Assembly: GCA_035623985.1 (NCBI GenBank)
Contig: DASPSJ010000041.1
Coordinates: 1-64,000 of the forward strand
Length of the DNA stretch: 64,000 nucleotides
Direction: 5' to 3'
Source of the DNA: DAHUYF01 sp035623985
Lineage (GTDB): Bacteria > Pseudomonadota > Alphaproteobacteria > ATCC43930 > CGMCC-115725
Numbering within the stretch: position 1 is the stretch's first letter; the number at the start of each line of letters is the position of its first letter. This document shows, one piece after another, positions 16,389 to 25,299 of the stretch. The position numbers and the translations under genes were made by a program. The notes beneath the pieces are model-generated. The model was not told where the DNA came from. It saw nothing but the letters and a program-made list of their open reading frames with translations, and ran no database searches.

Positions 16389-18152
16389 CTAGGCGGTGGC
16401 CGGCGCCGCGGCCGTGCGGCGCATGATCATCCATTGCTGGGCGATCGACAGCAAATTGTTCCAGGTCCAGTAGATGACGAGGCCGGCGGCGAATTGCGAC
16501 AGCATGTAGGTGAAGACGATGGGCAGCAGCATGAACATCTTCTGCTGCACCGGGTCGATCGCCGCCTGCGGGTTGAGCTTCTGCTGCAAGTATTGGGTCA
16601 AGCCCATCATGATCGGCCAGGCGCCGACCATCAGGAAGGAGATGTTCGGCGCGGCAAACGGCAACAGGCCGAAGAGGTTGATGAAGGTGGTGGGATCGGG
16701 CGCCGAGAGGTCGTGGATCCAGCCGTAGAACGGCGCGTGACGCATCTCGATGGTGACGTAGAGCACCTTGTAGAGCGAGAAGAACACCGGGATCTGGATG
16801 AAGATCGGCAGGCAGCCGGCCATGGGATTGGCGCCGACGCGCTTGTAGAGCGCCATCATCTCCTGGTTGAGCCGCGCCTTGTCGTCGCCGAAGCGCTCGC
16901 GCAGCTTCTGCATCTCCGGCTGCAACGCCTTCATCTTGCCCATCGCGCGGTAGGATTTGTTGGCGAGCGGGAAGAAGAGCAGCTTGATGCACAAGGTGAG
17001 CAGCAGGATGGAGAGGCCGAAGCTGCCATAGGCGCTGTAGAAAATATGCGTCGAGAAGAAATCGAGCGCCAGGAAGATCGGCTTGGTGATCCAATAGAAC
17101 AGGCCGAAATCGATCGCCCGGTCGAAGCGCGGAATGCCGAGCGCGCTCTCGTAGTAATCGAGAAGGTGCACCTCCTTGGCGCCGGCGAAGAGCCGGTCCT
17201 CGGTGCTGAGCGCGCCATGCGCCGGTATCGTCTGCTCGCTGCCGGCGAAGTCGGCCTGGAAAACGTCACGATGGCCCTCGCCGTTGTATCGCACCGCCGT
17301 CCTGGCGGGCGCGTCCTGCGGCGGGATGAGGGCGGTGAGCCAGTATTTGTCGGTGAAGCCGAGCCAACCGCCGGTCGTGGTGTCGATCAGCCGCCCGTCC
17401 TTCTTGACGTCGGCGTAATTGTACTTGTCGGGCGAGGCCCACCAGCCGCCGTCATGCAGCGTGCCGTTGAGCACGGCGATCGGGCCTTCATGCAGCAAAT
17501 AGGTGGTGGACGCCGGCGGCTCGCCGACGCGCACGATGCGGCCATAGGCGGAGAGCGACACCGGCTGGCCGGTGTCGTTCTCCACCGTCTGGGTGACGGT
17601 GAACATATAGTTGTCGTCGACGGCGTAGCGGCGCTTGAAGCGCAGCCCCTCGCCATTGTCCCAAGTGAGATCGACCGGCTGCTGCGGCGTAAGCTCGCCG
17701 CCCGAGGCGGTCCAGCGCGTGCCCGGTCCCGGCAAGTTCAGCGTGGAGCCGTCCGGCCGCGTCCAGCCGAAATCGACGAAATAGGGCTGCTCGGAGCCGT
17801 CGGGAGAGAGCAGCTCGATCTTGGGGCTCTTGGGATCGGCGGTCTCGCTGTAGTCGCGCAGCGTGAGGTCGTCGAGACGGGCGCCGACGAGCGCGATCGA
17901 GCCGGCGACCTTCGACGTCCGGATCTCGATGCGCGGGGTCTCGGCCAGCACCTCGGGGCGCGGCTTTGCCGTCTCGGCCGCGCTGACGCCGCCCGGCGCC
18001 GCGCCGGGGGCGGGCGCGCCCGCCTGGCCCTGCGGTTGCGATTGCGATTGCGTTTGCTGCGCCGGCGGCTTGGACGGAAACAAGAGCTGCCAGCCGAACA
18101 GAATCGCGAAGGAGATCAGCAGCGCGAGGATGACGTTGCGGTTCTGATCCAT
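16389..18152 (-). CDS. yidC: membrane protein insertase YidC
   Basis: A 587-residue protein with an N-terminal signal-anchor (MDQNRNVILALLISFAILFG), a periplasmic beta-sandwich domain (about residues 70-350) and the conserved five-helix Oxa1/YidC insertase core at the C-terminus (about 370-570; the segment GGCLPIFIQIPVF type appears as MAGCLPIFIQIPVFFSLYK). The hydrophilic groove Arg lies in the first core helix region. It inserts and folds inner-membrane proteins with or without SecYEG. The Q/P-rich linker after the first helix is low complexity. Confidence 0.97.
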   Translation of the reverse strand: MDQNRNVILALLISFAILFGWQLLFPSKPPAQQTQSQSQPQGQAGAPAPGAAPGGVSAAETAKPRPEVLAETPRIEIRTSKVAGSIALVGARLDDLTLRDYSETADPKSPKIELLSPDGSEQPYFVDFGWTRPDGSTLNLPGPGTRWTASGGELTPQQPVDLTWDNGEGLRFKRRYAVDDNYMFTVTQTVENDTGQPVSLSAYGRIVRVGEPPASTTYLLHEGPIAVLNGTLHDGGWWASPDKYNYADVKKDGRLIDTTTGGWLGFTDKYWLTALIPPQDAPARTAVRYNGEGHRDVFQADFAGSEQTIPAHGALSTEDRLFAGAKEVHLLDYYESALGIPRFDRAIDFGLFYWITKPIFLALDFFSTHIFYSAYGSFGLSILLLTLCIKLLFFPLANKSYRAMGKMKALQPEMQKLRERFGDDKARLNQEMMALYKRVGANPMAGCLPIFIQIPVFFSLYKVLYVTIEMRHAPFYGWIHDLSAPDPTTFINLFGLLPFAAPNISFLMVGAWPIMMGLTQYLQQKLNPQAAIDPVQQKMFMLLPIVFTYMLSQFAAGLVIYWTWNNLLSIAQQWMIMRRTAAAPATA

Positions 18153-18164
18153 GACGGGCCGGGC

Positions 18165-18419
18165 CTAGCGGCAATGCGAGCAGGAGCGCGGCGCAGAGGC
18201 GCGCGCCGGCGGCACGGGATCATAGCCGCTGCCGCCCCAGGGATGGCAGCGCAGCAGCCGGCCGAGCGCCAGCCACGAGCCGCGCAGCGAGCCATGGGTG
18301 GCGATGGCCTCGGCGGCATAGGTCGAGCAGCTCGGCAGGTAGCGGCAACTCGGCAGCAACAGCGGCGACAGCAAGAGCTGATAGGCGCGAATGAGACCGC
18401 GCAACAGAAGGTTCAGCAC
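18165..18419 (-). CDS. yidD: membrane protein insertion efficiency factor YidD
   Basis: An 84-residue protein with an N-terminal amphipathic segment and the family Cys/Pro pattern SCRYLPSCSTYAAEAI, followed by RLLRCHPWGGSGYDPVP. It helps YidC-dependent insertion. It lies 12 bp before yidC and just after rnpA, the standard order. Confidence 0.95.
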   Translation of the reverse strand: MLNLLLRGLIRAYQLLLSPLLLPSCRYLPSCSTYAAEAIATHGSLRGSWLALGRLLRCHPWGGSGYDPVPPARASAPRSCSHCR

Positions 18420-18445
18420 CGGTTCCTCGCCATTCCTCGCCTCGC

Positions 18446-18823
18446 TTATCCGTCGCGGCCGGGCCGCCAGGCGCCGAGCTGCCTCAGCGCCGCCTCGAGA
18501 TCGCCCACCAGCGCCGCAAACGGGCGCCGGACCGTCCCGGCGCGGGCCACCAATACATAGTCATGCCCTTCCGCAGCGTGGAGAGGCATGACCCGATCCA
18601 CCGCCGCCCGGAGCCGGCGCCGCGCGCGGTTGCGCTCGACCGCGATGCCGACTTTCCGGCTGGCGGTAAAGCCGACGCGCGGCTGCCCCCTCTCGCCGAC
18701 GGGCGCCGCTCCGGCCGGACGACGCAAGGCTTGCAGAATGAGGCCCGGAGTGACCGATTTGCGCCCTTTGCCGGCGACGCGAAGGAACTCCGCTCGCCGC
18801 TTCAGCCGCGCGATCCCGGCCAT
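18446..18823 (-). CDS. rnpA: ribonuclease P protein component
   Basis: Protein subunit of RNase P, which matures tRNA 5' ends. It begins IARLKRRAEFLRV and has the basic RNA-binding helix RNRARRRLRAAV; length 125 residues. The ATG at 18823 is chosen because it lies 25 bp after the rpmH stop; the open frame continues upstream but would overlap rpmH. Confidence 0.94.
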   Translation of the reverse strand: MAGIARLKRRAEFLRVAGKGRKSVTPGLILQALRRPAGAAPVGERGQPRVGFTASRKVGIAVERNRARRRLRAAVDRVMPLHAAEGHDYVLVARAGTVRRPFAALVGDLEAALRQLGAWRPGRDG

Positions 18824-18848
18824 GGCGCGGGCGGGGGCGGTTGCGCCG

Positions 18849-18983
18849 TCAGGCGGAAAGCCGCTTGCGCCCCTTGGCCCTGCGCCGCGCCAACACGACA
18901 CGGCCGCCAACCGTGGCCATGCGGGCGCGGAAGCCGTGGCGGCGCTTGCGGACGATCTTGCTCGGCTGATAGGTGCGCTTCAC
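18849..18983 (-). CDS. rpmH: 50S ribosomal protein L34
   Basis: A 44-residue basic protein beginning MKRTYQPSKIVRKRRHGFRA and ending GRKRLSA, unmistakable L34. The start codon is GTG (18983-18981), with GGAG about 9 nt upstream, and a near-consensus promoter lies 42-70 nt upstream. It is the first gene of the rpmH-rnpA-yidD-yidC-engB-argB operon. Confidence 0.97.
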   Translation of the reverse strand: MKRTYQPSKIVRKRRHGFRARMATVGGRVVLARRRAKGRKRLSA

Positions 18984-19024
18984 GGCACGGACTCCGGCGA
19001 CACTTCTCAAGGGATCGAGGCCGC

Positions 19025-19053
19025 TGTATAGGGGAGCGGTCCGGGTAAGTCAA
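19025..19053 (-). promoter_or_regulatory. sigma-70 promoter of the rpmH operon
   Basis: On the minus strand TTGACT, 17-nt spacer, TATACA. It is the best promoter match in the core region, as expected for a ribosomal-protein operon. Confidence 0.75.
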
Positions 19054-19109
19054 CGCTGCACCGTCTCGCGACAAGGCTTCCGGGCGGAATTCGCAAGGCA
19101 GGGCCGGCC

Positions 19110-19853
19110 ATGGCGGAGGCGCAGCAAGAACAAAGGCGGGGGGCGAGGCTGCGGCGGCTTCTGCCGCTGCTGGTGCTGATTGCGGCCATCGCCGGGTTTT
19201 TCGCGTCAGGGCTCGGTCGCTATCTCAGCTTCGCGGCGCTGGCCGAGCATCGCGACTGGCTGCTCGGCTGGGTCGCCCGGGAGGGGGTGCTGGCGCCGCT
19301 GGCCTTCATCGCGGTCTATACCGCGGTCGCCGCGCTCTCGGTTCCCGGCGGCCTCTTCCTCACCGTCGCCGGCGGCTTTCTCTTCGGCACCTGGCTCGGC
19401 GGCCTCCTGACCCTCATCGGCGCGACGCTCGGCGCCAGCATCATCTTTCTCATCGCCCGATCGAGCCTCGGCGACCCGCTGCGCCAGCGCGCCGGCCCCT
19501 TCCTGCGCCGGGTCGAGGCGGGGTTCCGCGAGAACGGCGCGAGCTATCTGCTCGTGCTGCGCCTGGTGCCGCTCTTCCCGTTCTGGCTGGTCAATCTGGT
19601 GCCGGCCTTCTTCGGCGTCAGTCTCCGCACCTTCGTGCTGTGCAGCTTCTTCGGCATGGCGCCGGGGAGCTTCGTCTATTCGAGCGTCGGCGCCGGCGCC
19701 GGCGCGCTGATCGAGCGCGGCGAAGCGCCCGACCTGCACGTCATCTTCCAGCCGCGCCTGCTGCTGCCGCTGATCGCGCTCGCCCTCCTGTCGCTGCTGC
19801 CGGTGCTCTACAAATGGCATCAGGCGCGCAGCCGCCGGCGGGTGCACCAATGA
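19110..19853 (+). CDS. TVP38/TMEM64 (VTT domain) membrane protein
   Basis: A 247-residue inner-membrane protein with about five to six helices and the VTT/DedA-like core GGLFLTVAGGFLFGTWLGG and GATLGASIIFLIAR, with the conserved basic segment LLVLRLVPLFPFWLVN. Family members are lipid scramblase-like, but the role here is unknown. It begins a four-gene operon; its stop overlaps the next start (ATGA). The pair with a class I disulfide oxidoreductase is common in proteobacteria. Confidence 0.9.
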   Translation: MAEAQQEQRRGARLRRLLPLLVLIAAIAGFFASGLGRYLSFAALAEHRDWLLGWVAREGVLAPLAFIAVYTAVAALSVPGGLFLTVAGGFLFGTWLGGLLTLIGATLGASIIFLIARSSLGDPLRQRAGPFLRRVEAGFRENGASYLLVLRLVPLFPFWLVNLVPAFFGVSLRTFVLCSFFGMAPGSFVYSSVGAGAGALIERGEAPDLHVIFQPRLLLPLIALALLSLLPVLYKWHQARSRRRVHQ

Positions 19854-21280
19854 GCGAGCGCATCGAGGCCGATCTCTGCGTCATCGGCGCAGGCTCGGGC
19901 GGCCTTTCGGTCGCCGCCGGCGCCGCGCAGCTCGGCATGAGCACGGTACTGGTCGAGCGCGGCCGGATGGGCGGCGATTGCCTCAATTACGGCTGCGTGC
20001 CGTCGAAATCGCTGCTCGCCGCCGCCAAGCGCGTCAAGGCGGCGCGCGCCAACGCCGCGTTCGGTCTCGGCGATGCGCCGCCCGCGGTCGATTTCGCCGC
20101 GGTCATGCACCGGGTGCACGACGTGATCGCCGCCATCGCGCCGCAGGATTCGGTGGAGCGCTTCACCGGCCTCGGCGTGCGCGTCATCGCCGCCACGGCG
20201 CGCTTTACCGGGCCGCGCGAGGTGATCGCCGGCGATTGCCTGGTCCGCGCGCGGCGCATCGTCATCGCCACCGGCTCGGCGCCAGCGGTGCCGCCGATCC
20301 CCGGCCTTGCCGAGGTGCCGTTCCTGACCAATGAGAACGTGTTCGACGCCACGGCGCTGCCCGAGCATCTCATCATCATCGGCGGCGGGCCGATCGGCAT
20401 GGAGATGGCGCAAGCCCATCGCCTGCTGGGCGCGCGCGTCAGCGTGCTGGAGGCGGCAAGCGTGCTGGCGAAGGACGATCCCGAGCTTGCCGCCTTGCTG
20501 GTCGAGCGCCTGCGCGCCGACGGCGTCGTCATCGAGGAAGGCGCCCGCATCCGCCGCGTCGAGCGCACCGGCGACGGCGTCGCGGCGGTGCTCGAGGACG
20601 GCGCGGGCGAGCGCCGCATCGAAGGCTCGCATCTGCTGGTGGCGGCGGGGCGGCGGGCGAACCTCGCCGGGCTCGATCTCGACAAGGCCGGCATCGCCAC
20701 CGACGTGCGCGGCGGCCTCGTCCTCGACCGGCGGCTGCGCACCAGCAACCGCCGCGTCTATGCCGTGGGCGACGCCGCCGGCGGGCCGCAATTCACCCAC
20801 GTCGCCGGCTATCATGCCGGGATCGTCATTCGCAACGCGCTGTTCCGCCTGCCGGCGAAGGTGAACTATCGTGCGCTGCCCTGGGTCACCTACACCGATC
20901 CCGAGCTCGCTCAGGCGGGCATGACCGAGGCGGAAGCGATGCGCGCGCATCCCGGCGACGTGCAGGTGCTGCGCTGGCCCTTCCATGAGAACGACCGCGC
21001 CCAGGCCGAGCGCGAGACGCACGGCCTCGTCAAGGTGCTGGCGCGCCGCAACGGCCAGGTGCTCGGCGCCTCGATCCTCGGCGCGCATGCGGGCGAGCTG
21101 ATCCAGAGCTGGTGCCTGGCGCTCAGCGGCAATCTCAAGCTCGCGACGCTGGCGGGCTTCATCGCGCCCTATCCGACGCTCGGCGAGGCGAGCAAGCGCG
21201 CCGCTGGCAGCTTCTTCACGCCGAAGCTGTTCAACGATCGCACGCGCCGCCTGCTGCGCCTCCTGGCGAGGCTCGGATGA
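19850..21280 (+). CDS. class I pyridine nucleotide-disulfide oxidoreductase (mercuric-reductase-like)
   Basis: A 476-residue flavoenzyme: FAD-binding GAGSGGLSVAAG, redox-active disulfide GGDCLNYGCVPSK, NAD(P)-binding GGGPIGMEMAQ, second FAD motif VYAVGDAAGG and a C-terminal dimerisation domain. Where lipoamide dehydrogenase has the catalytic His in an HPT motif, this protein reads YPT (PYPTLGEASKRAA), as in soluble transhydrogenase-like members, so a different acceptor is likely. N-terminal mercury-binding domain and C-terminal Cys pair are absent, arguing against mercury reduction. Coupled by ATGA overlaps to both neighbours. Confidence 0.9.
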   Translation: MSERIEADLCVIGAGSGGLSVAAGAAQLGMSTVLVERGRMGGDCLNYGCVPSKSLLAAAKRVKAARANAAFGLGDAPPAVDFAAVMHRVHDVIAAIAPQDSVERFTGLGVRVIAATARFTGPREVIAGDCLVRARRIVIATGSAPAVPPIPGLAEVPFLTNENVFDATALPEHLIIIGGGPIGMEMAQAHRLLGARVSVLEAASVLAKDDPELAALLVERLRADGVVIEEGARIRRVERTGDGVAAVLEDGAGERRIEGSHLLVAAGRRANLAGLDLDKAGIATDVRGGLVLDRRLRTSNRRVYAVGDAAGGPQFTHVAGYHAGIVIRNALFRLPAKVNYRALPWVTYTDPELAQAGMTEAEAMRAHPGDVQVLRWPFHENDRAQAERETHGLVKVLARRNGQVLGASILGAHAGELIQSWCLALSGNLKLATLAGFIAPYPTLGEASKRAAGSFFTPKLFNDRTRRLLRLLARLG

Positions 21281-22692
21281 GGGAGCTTCCGCCCTTCCTG
21301 CGCGGCCTCTCGGCGCGGCTCCTCATGCTCACCGTGATCTTCGTCATGGTGAGCGAGGTGCTGATCTTCGTGCCGTCGGTGGCGCGCTTCCGGCTCAACT
21401 ACCTCCAGGAAAAGATCGCGGACGCGCATCTCGCCATCCTCGCGCTCGAGGCGACGCCGGACAACATGGTGAGCGAGCCGCTGGCGCGCGAGCTGCTAGG
21501 GCATGTCGGCGCCTACGGCATCGTGCTGCACAAGCCCTCGGCGACGCTGATGCTCGATGCCGGCGGCGCGCCGCGCATCGACGCCACCTTCGATCTCGGC
21601 GACGCCGGCGTCGCGCGGCTGATCATCGACGCGCTGATCGCGCTGGAGCAGAGGCAGAACCGCATCCTGCGCGTGCTCGACCTCTCGCCCAAGGACCCGC
21701 ACATCGTCGTCGAGGTGATCATGGACGAGGCGCCGATGCGAACGGCGATGATCGTCTATGGCAGCCATATCCTGGAGATGTCGATCGTCATCTCGCTCAT
21801 CACCGCCGCGCTCCTCTATCTCGCGCTGCAATGGCTGCTGGTGGCGCCGCTGCGCCGGCTCACCCAGAGCATGGTGTCCTTCCGCGCCGATCCCGAGGAC
21901 GAATCGCGCGCCATCCCGCCCTCGCGGCGCGCCGACGAGATCGGCCTCGCGCAGCGCGAGCTTGCCGCCATGCAGGAGACGGTGCGCCAGGCGCTGCGCC
22001 ACAACGCGCGGCTGGCGGCGCTCGGCACCGCCGTCGCCAAGATCAGCCACGATCTCCGCAACATCCTGTCGACCGCGCGGCTGATGTCGGACAGCCTCGC
22101 CGACAGCGAGGTGCCGGAGGTGAAGCGCGTGACGCCGCGGCTGCTCACCGCCATCGACCGCGCCGTGGCGCTGTGCGCGCGCACGCTCAGCTACACGCGC
22201 GAAGGCGCGCCGCCGGTCAGCCGCTCGCGCTTCGCGCTCGCCGGGCTCGTCAAGGAGATCGCCGAGCTGGTCGAGCCCAAGAGCGAGGACGGCGCGCGGC
22301 TCGTCAACGAGGTGCCGGCGATGCTGACGGTCGAGGCCGACCGCGAGCAGCTCTTCCGCGTCATTCTCAACCTCGCGCGCAACGCCATCGAAGCCGGCGC
22401 GCGCCGCGTCAGCGTCAGCGCGCGGAGCGAGGCGGAGGCGACCGTCGTCGAAGTCAGCGACGACGGACCGGGCTTGCCGCCCAAGGCGCGCGACAATCTG
22501 TTCCGGCCGTTTGCCGGCTCGGCGCGGCCGGGCGGCACCGGCCTCGGGCTCGCCATCGCGCGCGAGATCCTGCGCGCCCATGGCGGCGACATTACGCTTG
22601 GCGACAGCAGCGCCGCCGGCACGACGTTCTGCCTGCGGCTTCCCGGCGCCGGGGGCGGCGCGAGCGCGCGTCCGGCGGCGGCCGCCTCGTAA
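21277..22692 (+). CDS. membrane sensor histidine kinase
   Basis: A 471-residue kinase: helix 1 at about residues 15-35, periplasmic region to about 160, helix 2 at about 168-190, HAMP-like linker, H-box AKISHDLRN with His258, N-box NLARNAIEAG, G1 DDGPGLP and G2 GGTGLGLAI. The phospho-acceptor motif is HDLRN rather than HELRT. No response regulator is encoded nearby, so it is an orphan kinase. The start overlaps the oxidoreductase stop (ATGA). Its signal is unknown. Confidence 0.92.
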   Translation: MRELPPFLRGLSARLLMLTVIFVMVSEVLIFVPSVARFRLNYLQEKIADAHLAILALEATPDNMVSEPLARELLGHVGAYGIVLHKPSATLMLDAGGAPRIDATFDLGDAGVARLIIDALIALEQRQNRILRVLDLSPKDPHIVVEVIMDEAPMRTAMIVYGSHILEMSIVISLITAALLYLALQWLLVAPLRRLTQSMVSFRADPEDESRAIPPSRRADEIGLAQRELAAMQETVRQALRHNARLAALGTAVAKISHDLRNILSTARLMSDSLADSEVPEVKRVTPRLLTAIDRAVALCARTLSYTREGAPPVSRSRFALAGLVKEIAELVEPKSEDGARLVNEVPAMLTVEADREQLFRVILNLARNAIEAGARRVSVSARSEAEATVVEVSDDGPGLPPKARDNLFRPFAGSARPGGTGLGLAIAREILRAHGGDITLGDSSAAGTTFCLRLPGAGGGASARPAAAAS

Positions 22693-23519
22693 GGCCGGGC
22701 CTCACCCGCCGGGCGGCGCTCGGCGCGCTGGCGCTGGCGGCGCTCGCGCCCTGCGCCGCCCGCGCCGCGCCGCGCGCCGTTGCCTGGCCGCACTGGCGCA
22801 CGAGCGATGAGAGCGCGGGAGCGGTCATCGACCATGCCGCCTGGGACCGGCTGCTCGCGCGCTATGTCGTGTCCGGCGGCGACGGCATCGCGCGCATCGC
22901 CTATCGCCGGGTGCTGCCCGCCGACCGCGAGGCGCTGTCGCTCTACATCGCGGCGCTGGCGGGGCTGCCGATCACCGCCTATCGCCGCGCCGAGCAGCAG
23001 GCCTATTGGATCAATCTCTACAACGCGCTCGTGCTGCGCGTCGTGCTCGAGCAATATCCCGTCGCCAGCATCCTCGACATCGGCGCCGCGCACCGCGGCC
23101 CCTGGAGCCGGAAGCTCCTTCATATCGAGGGCGAGGAGGTCAGCCTCGACGACATCGAGCACCGCATCCTGCGTCCGCTCTGGCGCGATCCCCGCCACCA
23201 TTACGCGCTTGCCAGCGCCACGCTCGGCGGCCCGAACCTCGCGTCGCGCGCCTATACGGCCGCCGCGGCCGATGCCATGCTCGAGGCCGCCGCGCGCGCC
23301 TATGTCAACCATCCCCGCGGCGCGCGCGTCGAGGGCGGCCGCTTGCAGGTCTCGTCGCTCTATGTCTGGTACAAGGCGGATTTCGGCGGCAGCGACCGCG
23401 GCGCGATCGAGCATCTCCGGCATTATGCCGCGCCGCCGCTGGCCGAGGCGCTGGCGCGGCAATCCCGCATCGCCGGCGACGGCTACGACTGGTCGCTCAA
23501 TGATGCCAAGGGGATGTAA
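22689..23519 (+). CDS. DUF547 domain protein with Tat-like signal, start codon unclear
   Basis: The product has a twin-arginine-like leader (TRRAALGALALAALAP) and a DUF547 domain over most of its length (YWINLYNALVLRVVLEQYP, then FGGSDRGAIEHLRHY). The function of DUF547 is unknown. No ATG, GTG or TTG occurs in frame just before the leader. The coordinate given is the codon GTA at 22689, whose last two bases plus the next A form the kinase stop (GTAA); every other junction in this operon is ATGA, so a GTG to GTA change (real or sequencing) is possible. It is the last gene of the operon. Confidence 0.8.
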   Translation, partial: VRPGLTRRAALGALALAALAPCAARAAPRAVAWPHWRTSDESAGAVIDHAAWDRLLARYVVSGGDGIARIAYRRVLPADREALSLYIAALAGLPITAYRRAEQQAYWINLYNALVLRVVLEQYPVASILDIGAAHRGPWSRKLLHIEGEEVSLDDIEHRILRPLWRDPRHHYALASATLGGPNLASRAYTAAAADAMLEAAARAYVNHPRGARVEGGRLQVSSLYVWYKADFGGSDRGAIEHLRHYAAPPLAEALARQSRIAGDGYDWSLNDAKGM

Positions 23520-23755
23520 GGAAGGCGGGGCGTCTTTGGTGATGGGCCCGCGGGAGGGCCGAGGCGCGTCGCCTGACGCCGAAGGCTCAAATCCTGTCGC
23601 GGCAACCGATTTTGGCATAACGCCTCGGATATGCCGGTCTCATTGGCTCACGACCGACACGGGCTCACGCCGGTAATGCACCTCGGCGTGACGGATCCTG
23701 TTGGACGATCGGCGATCCCGTCGGCGCGGATGGGGCGGCCGATCACATTTTGCCT

Positions 23756-23798
23756 TTGCGCCAAGCCAGATAGTTGACTATAATGACCATTAAGGTCA
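23756..23798 (+). promoter_or_regulatory. toxin-antitoxin promoter and palindromic operator
   Basis: TTGCGC at 23756-23761, 17-nt spacer, perfect TATAAT at 23779-23784. An inverted repeat TGACC-N5-GGTCA at 23784-23798 overlaps the end of the -10, a natural place for antitoxin autorepression. Confidence 0.65.
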
Positions 23799-23816
23799 AA
23801 TCCTGACGAGCGAGTC

Positions 23817-24071
23817 ATGAGCAAGGGCGTTTGGACGATCGCAGAGGCAAAAGCGAAGTTCAGCGAGGTGGTGGAACAGGCCCGCTCGCAGGGACCGCAG
23901 ACCATTACCCGCCACGGCCACAACGCGGTCGTTATCGTCTCTGCCGAGGAATGGGAACGCAAGACCAAGCGCAGCGGCAATCTCGCCGAGTTTTTCGCTA
24001 CATCCCCGCTCAGGGAGTCGGGACTGAACGTAAAGCGCGTCAAAGATCGGCCGCGCAAGGTCAACCTGTGA
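23817..24071 (+). CDS. Phd/YefM-family antitoxin
   Basis: An 84-residue protein beginning WTIAEAKAKFSEVVEQA with the typical Phd/YefM DNA-binding N-terminus (RHGHNAVVIVSAEEWE) and a basic, flexible C-terminal tail that would bind the toxin. It overlaps the toxin start by GTGA. It probably represses its own promoter through the palindrome at 23784-23798. Confidence 0.93.
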   Translation: MSKGVWTIAEAKAKFSEVVEQARSQGPQTITRHGHNAVVIVSAEEWERKTKRSGNLAEFFATSPLRESGLNVKRVKDRPRKVNL

Positions 24072-24493
24072 CCTACCTCCTCGACACGAACGTCGTGTCG
24101 GAATGGGCGAAACCCCGTCCCAATCCCGGCGTCGTCGCCTGGCTGGCCGATGCCGATGAGGATCGGGTCTTTATAAGCGTCATCACCTTGGCGGAGCTGC
24201 GCCACGGGATCGAGCGCCTGGCCGCGGGTCGCCGGCGCAGACGGCTCGACGAATGGCTGCGGGACGAATTGCCGCTTCGTTTCGAGGGACGGGCCTTGCC
24301 GGTCGATGTCGCGGTTGCCGATGCATGGGGTCGGGTGATGGCACGCGGCGAAGCGGCAGGAAGGTCCATCAGTACCATGGACGCCTTCATTGCCGCGACT
24401 GCCATTGCGCATGGCCTGACCCTCGTGACGCGCAACGCCGCGGATTTCGCGGGCACGGTAGAAGCGATCGTCAATCCCTGGACCGAAAGCTGA
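24068..24493 (+). CDS. PIN-domain toxin, VapC family ribonuclease
   Basis: A 141-residue PIN-domain protein with the acidic active-site set LLDTNVVSE (Asp near residue 6), ITLAELRHG (Glu), STMDAFIAATA (Asp) and TRNAADF (Asp). VapC toxins cleave tRNA or rRNA when released from the antitoxin. It starts with GTG at 24068, overlapping the antitoxin stop; the longer frame upstream is a shadow of the antitoxin. Confidence 0.93.
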   Translation: MTYLLDTNVVSEWAKPRPNPGVVAWLADADEDRVFISVITLAELRHGIERLAAGRRRRRLDEWLRDELPLRFEGRALPVDVAVADAWGRVMARGEAAGRSISTMDAFIAATAIAHGLTLVTRNAADFAGTVEAIVNPWTES

Positions 24494-24558
24494 GCCGCCG
24501 TGACCCAAAGCTGTCATTCGGCTCACTTTCATTCACGCCAGCCGAAGGAGGCGTCGCG

Positions 24559-25299
24559 ATGATCGAGGAGACCCTGGACATCGCCACCGGGGACGGTGCG
24601 ATGGCGACGTTCGTCTGCCGTCCCGAGCGCGGCGGCCCGTTCCCGGCCGTGCTCTTCCTGATGGACGCACCGGGGATCCGCGAGGAGCTCAGGGACATGG
24701 CGCGCCGGCTCGGCACCGTCGGCTATTGCGTGCTGTTGCCCAATCTCTACTACCGCGCCGGCCGCGATACGATCTATGGGCCGAGCGTGCTCGAGCAGGG
24801 CAGCGACGAGCACAAGCGCATGCGGGCGGTGCGCACCAAGATGACCATCCCGCCGGTGATGGAGGACATCGCCGCCATGCTCGCCTTCCTCGACCGCCGC
24901 AAAGACGTGAAGCCGGGGCCGGTCGGCTGCCACGGCTATTGCATGAGCGGCCCCTATGCGCTCGCCGCCGCGGCGCGCCATCCCGAGCGCATCGCCGCCG
25001 CCGCTTCCTTTTATGGCACCTGGCTCGTCAGCGATGCCGTGGAAAGCCCGCATCTCTCGCTGGGCAAGATCCGCGGCGAGGCCTACATCGCCTGTGCCGA
25101 GCACGACGATCTCGCGCCTTTGCCCATGGTCGAGGAGCTCCGCCGCCTGTTCGAGCGCGCCGGCACCGAAGGCGAGATCGAGCTTTATCCCGGCGTCCAT
25201 CACGGCTTCGCCTTTCCGCAGCGTTGGTGCTACGACAAGCCGGCGGCGGAGCGGCACTGGGAGCGGCTCATCGCGCTCTATCGGCGGCGGCTGGGCTAA
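24559..25299 (+). CDS. dienelactone hydrolase family protein
   Basis: Alpha/beta hydrolase of 246 residues with the DLH nucleophile elbow GCHGYCMSG (Cys nucleophile), acid region CAEHDDLAP and catalytic His in GVHHGFAF. DLH enzymes open lactones in chlorocatechol breakdown, but many relatives have other ester substrates. GAAGGAGG ends about 8 nt before the ATG at 24559, fixing the start. It is separate from the toxin gene (65 bp gap). Confidence 0.92.
   Translation: MIEETLDIATGDGAMATFVCRPERGGPFPAVLFLMDAPGIREELRDMARRLGTVGYCVLLPNLYYRAGRDTIYGPSVLEQGSDEHKRMRAVRTKMTIPPVMEDIAAMLAFLDRRKDVKPGPVGCHGYCMSGPYALAAAARHPERIAAAASFYGTWLVSDAVESPHLSLGKIRGEAYIACAEHDDLAPLPMVEELRRLFERAGTEGEIELYPGVHHGFAFPQRWCYDKPAAERHWERLIALYRRRLG

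Noticed and set aside
19850..21280. Mercuric reductase (MerA) assignment
   Set aside because: It lacks the N-terminal HMA domain and C-terminal Cys pair, and there are no mer genes nearby; only the general family is supported.
23570..23615. tRNA-like 3' end (GGCTCAAATCC and CGCGGCAACC) upstream of the toxin-antitoxin pair
   Set aside because: The T-stem has mismatches, no anticodon arm or paired acceptor is found upstream, and no CCA follows. At most a degraded fragment.
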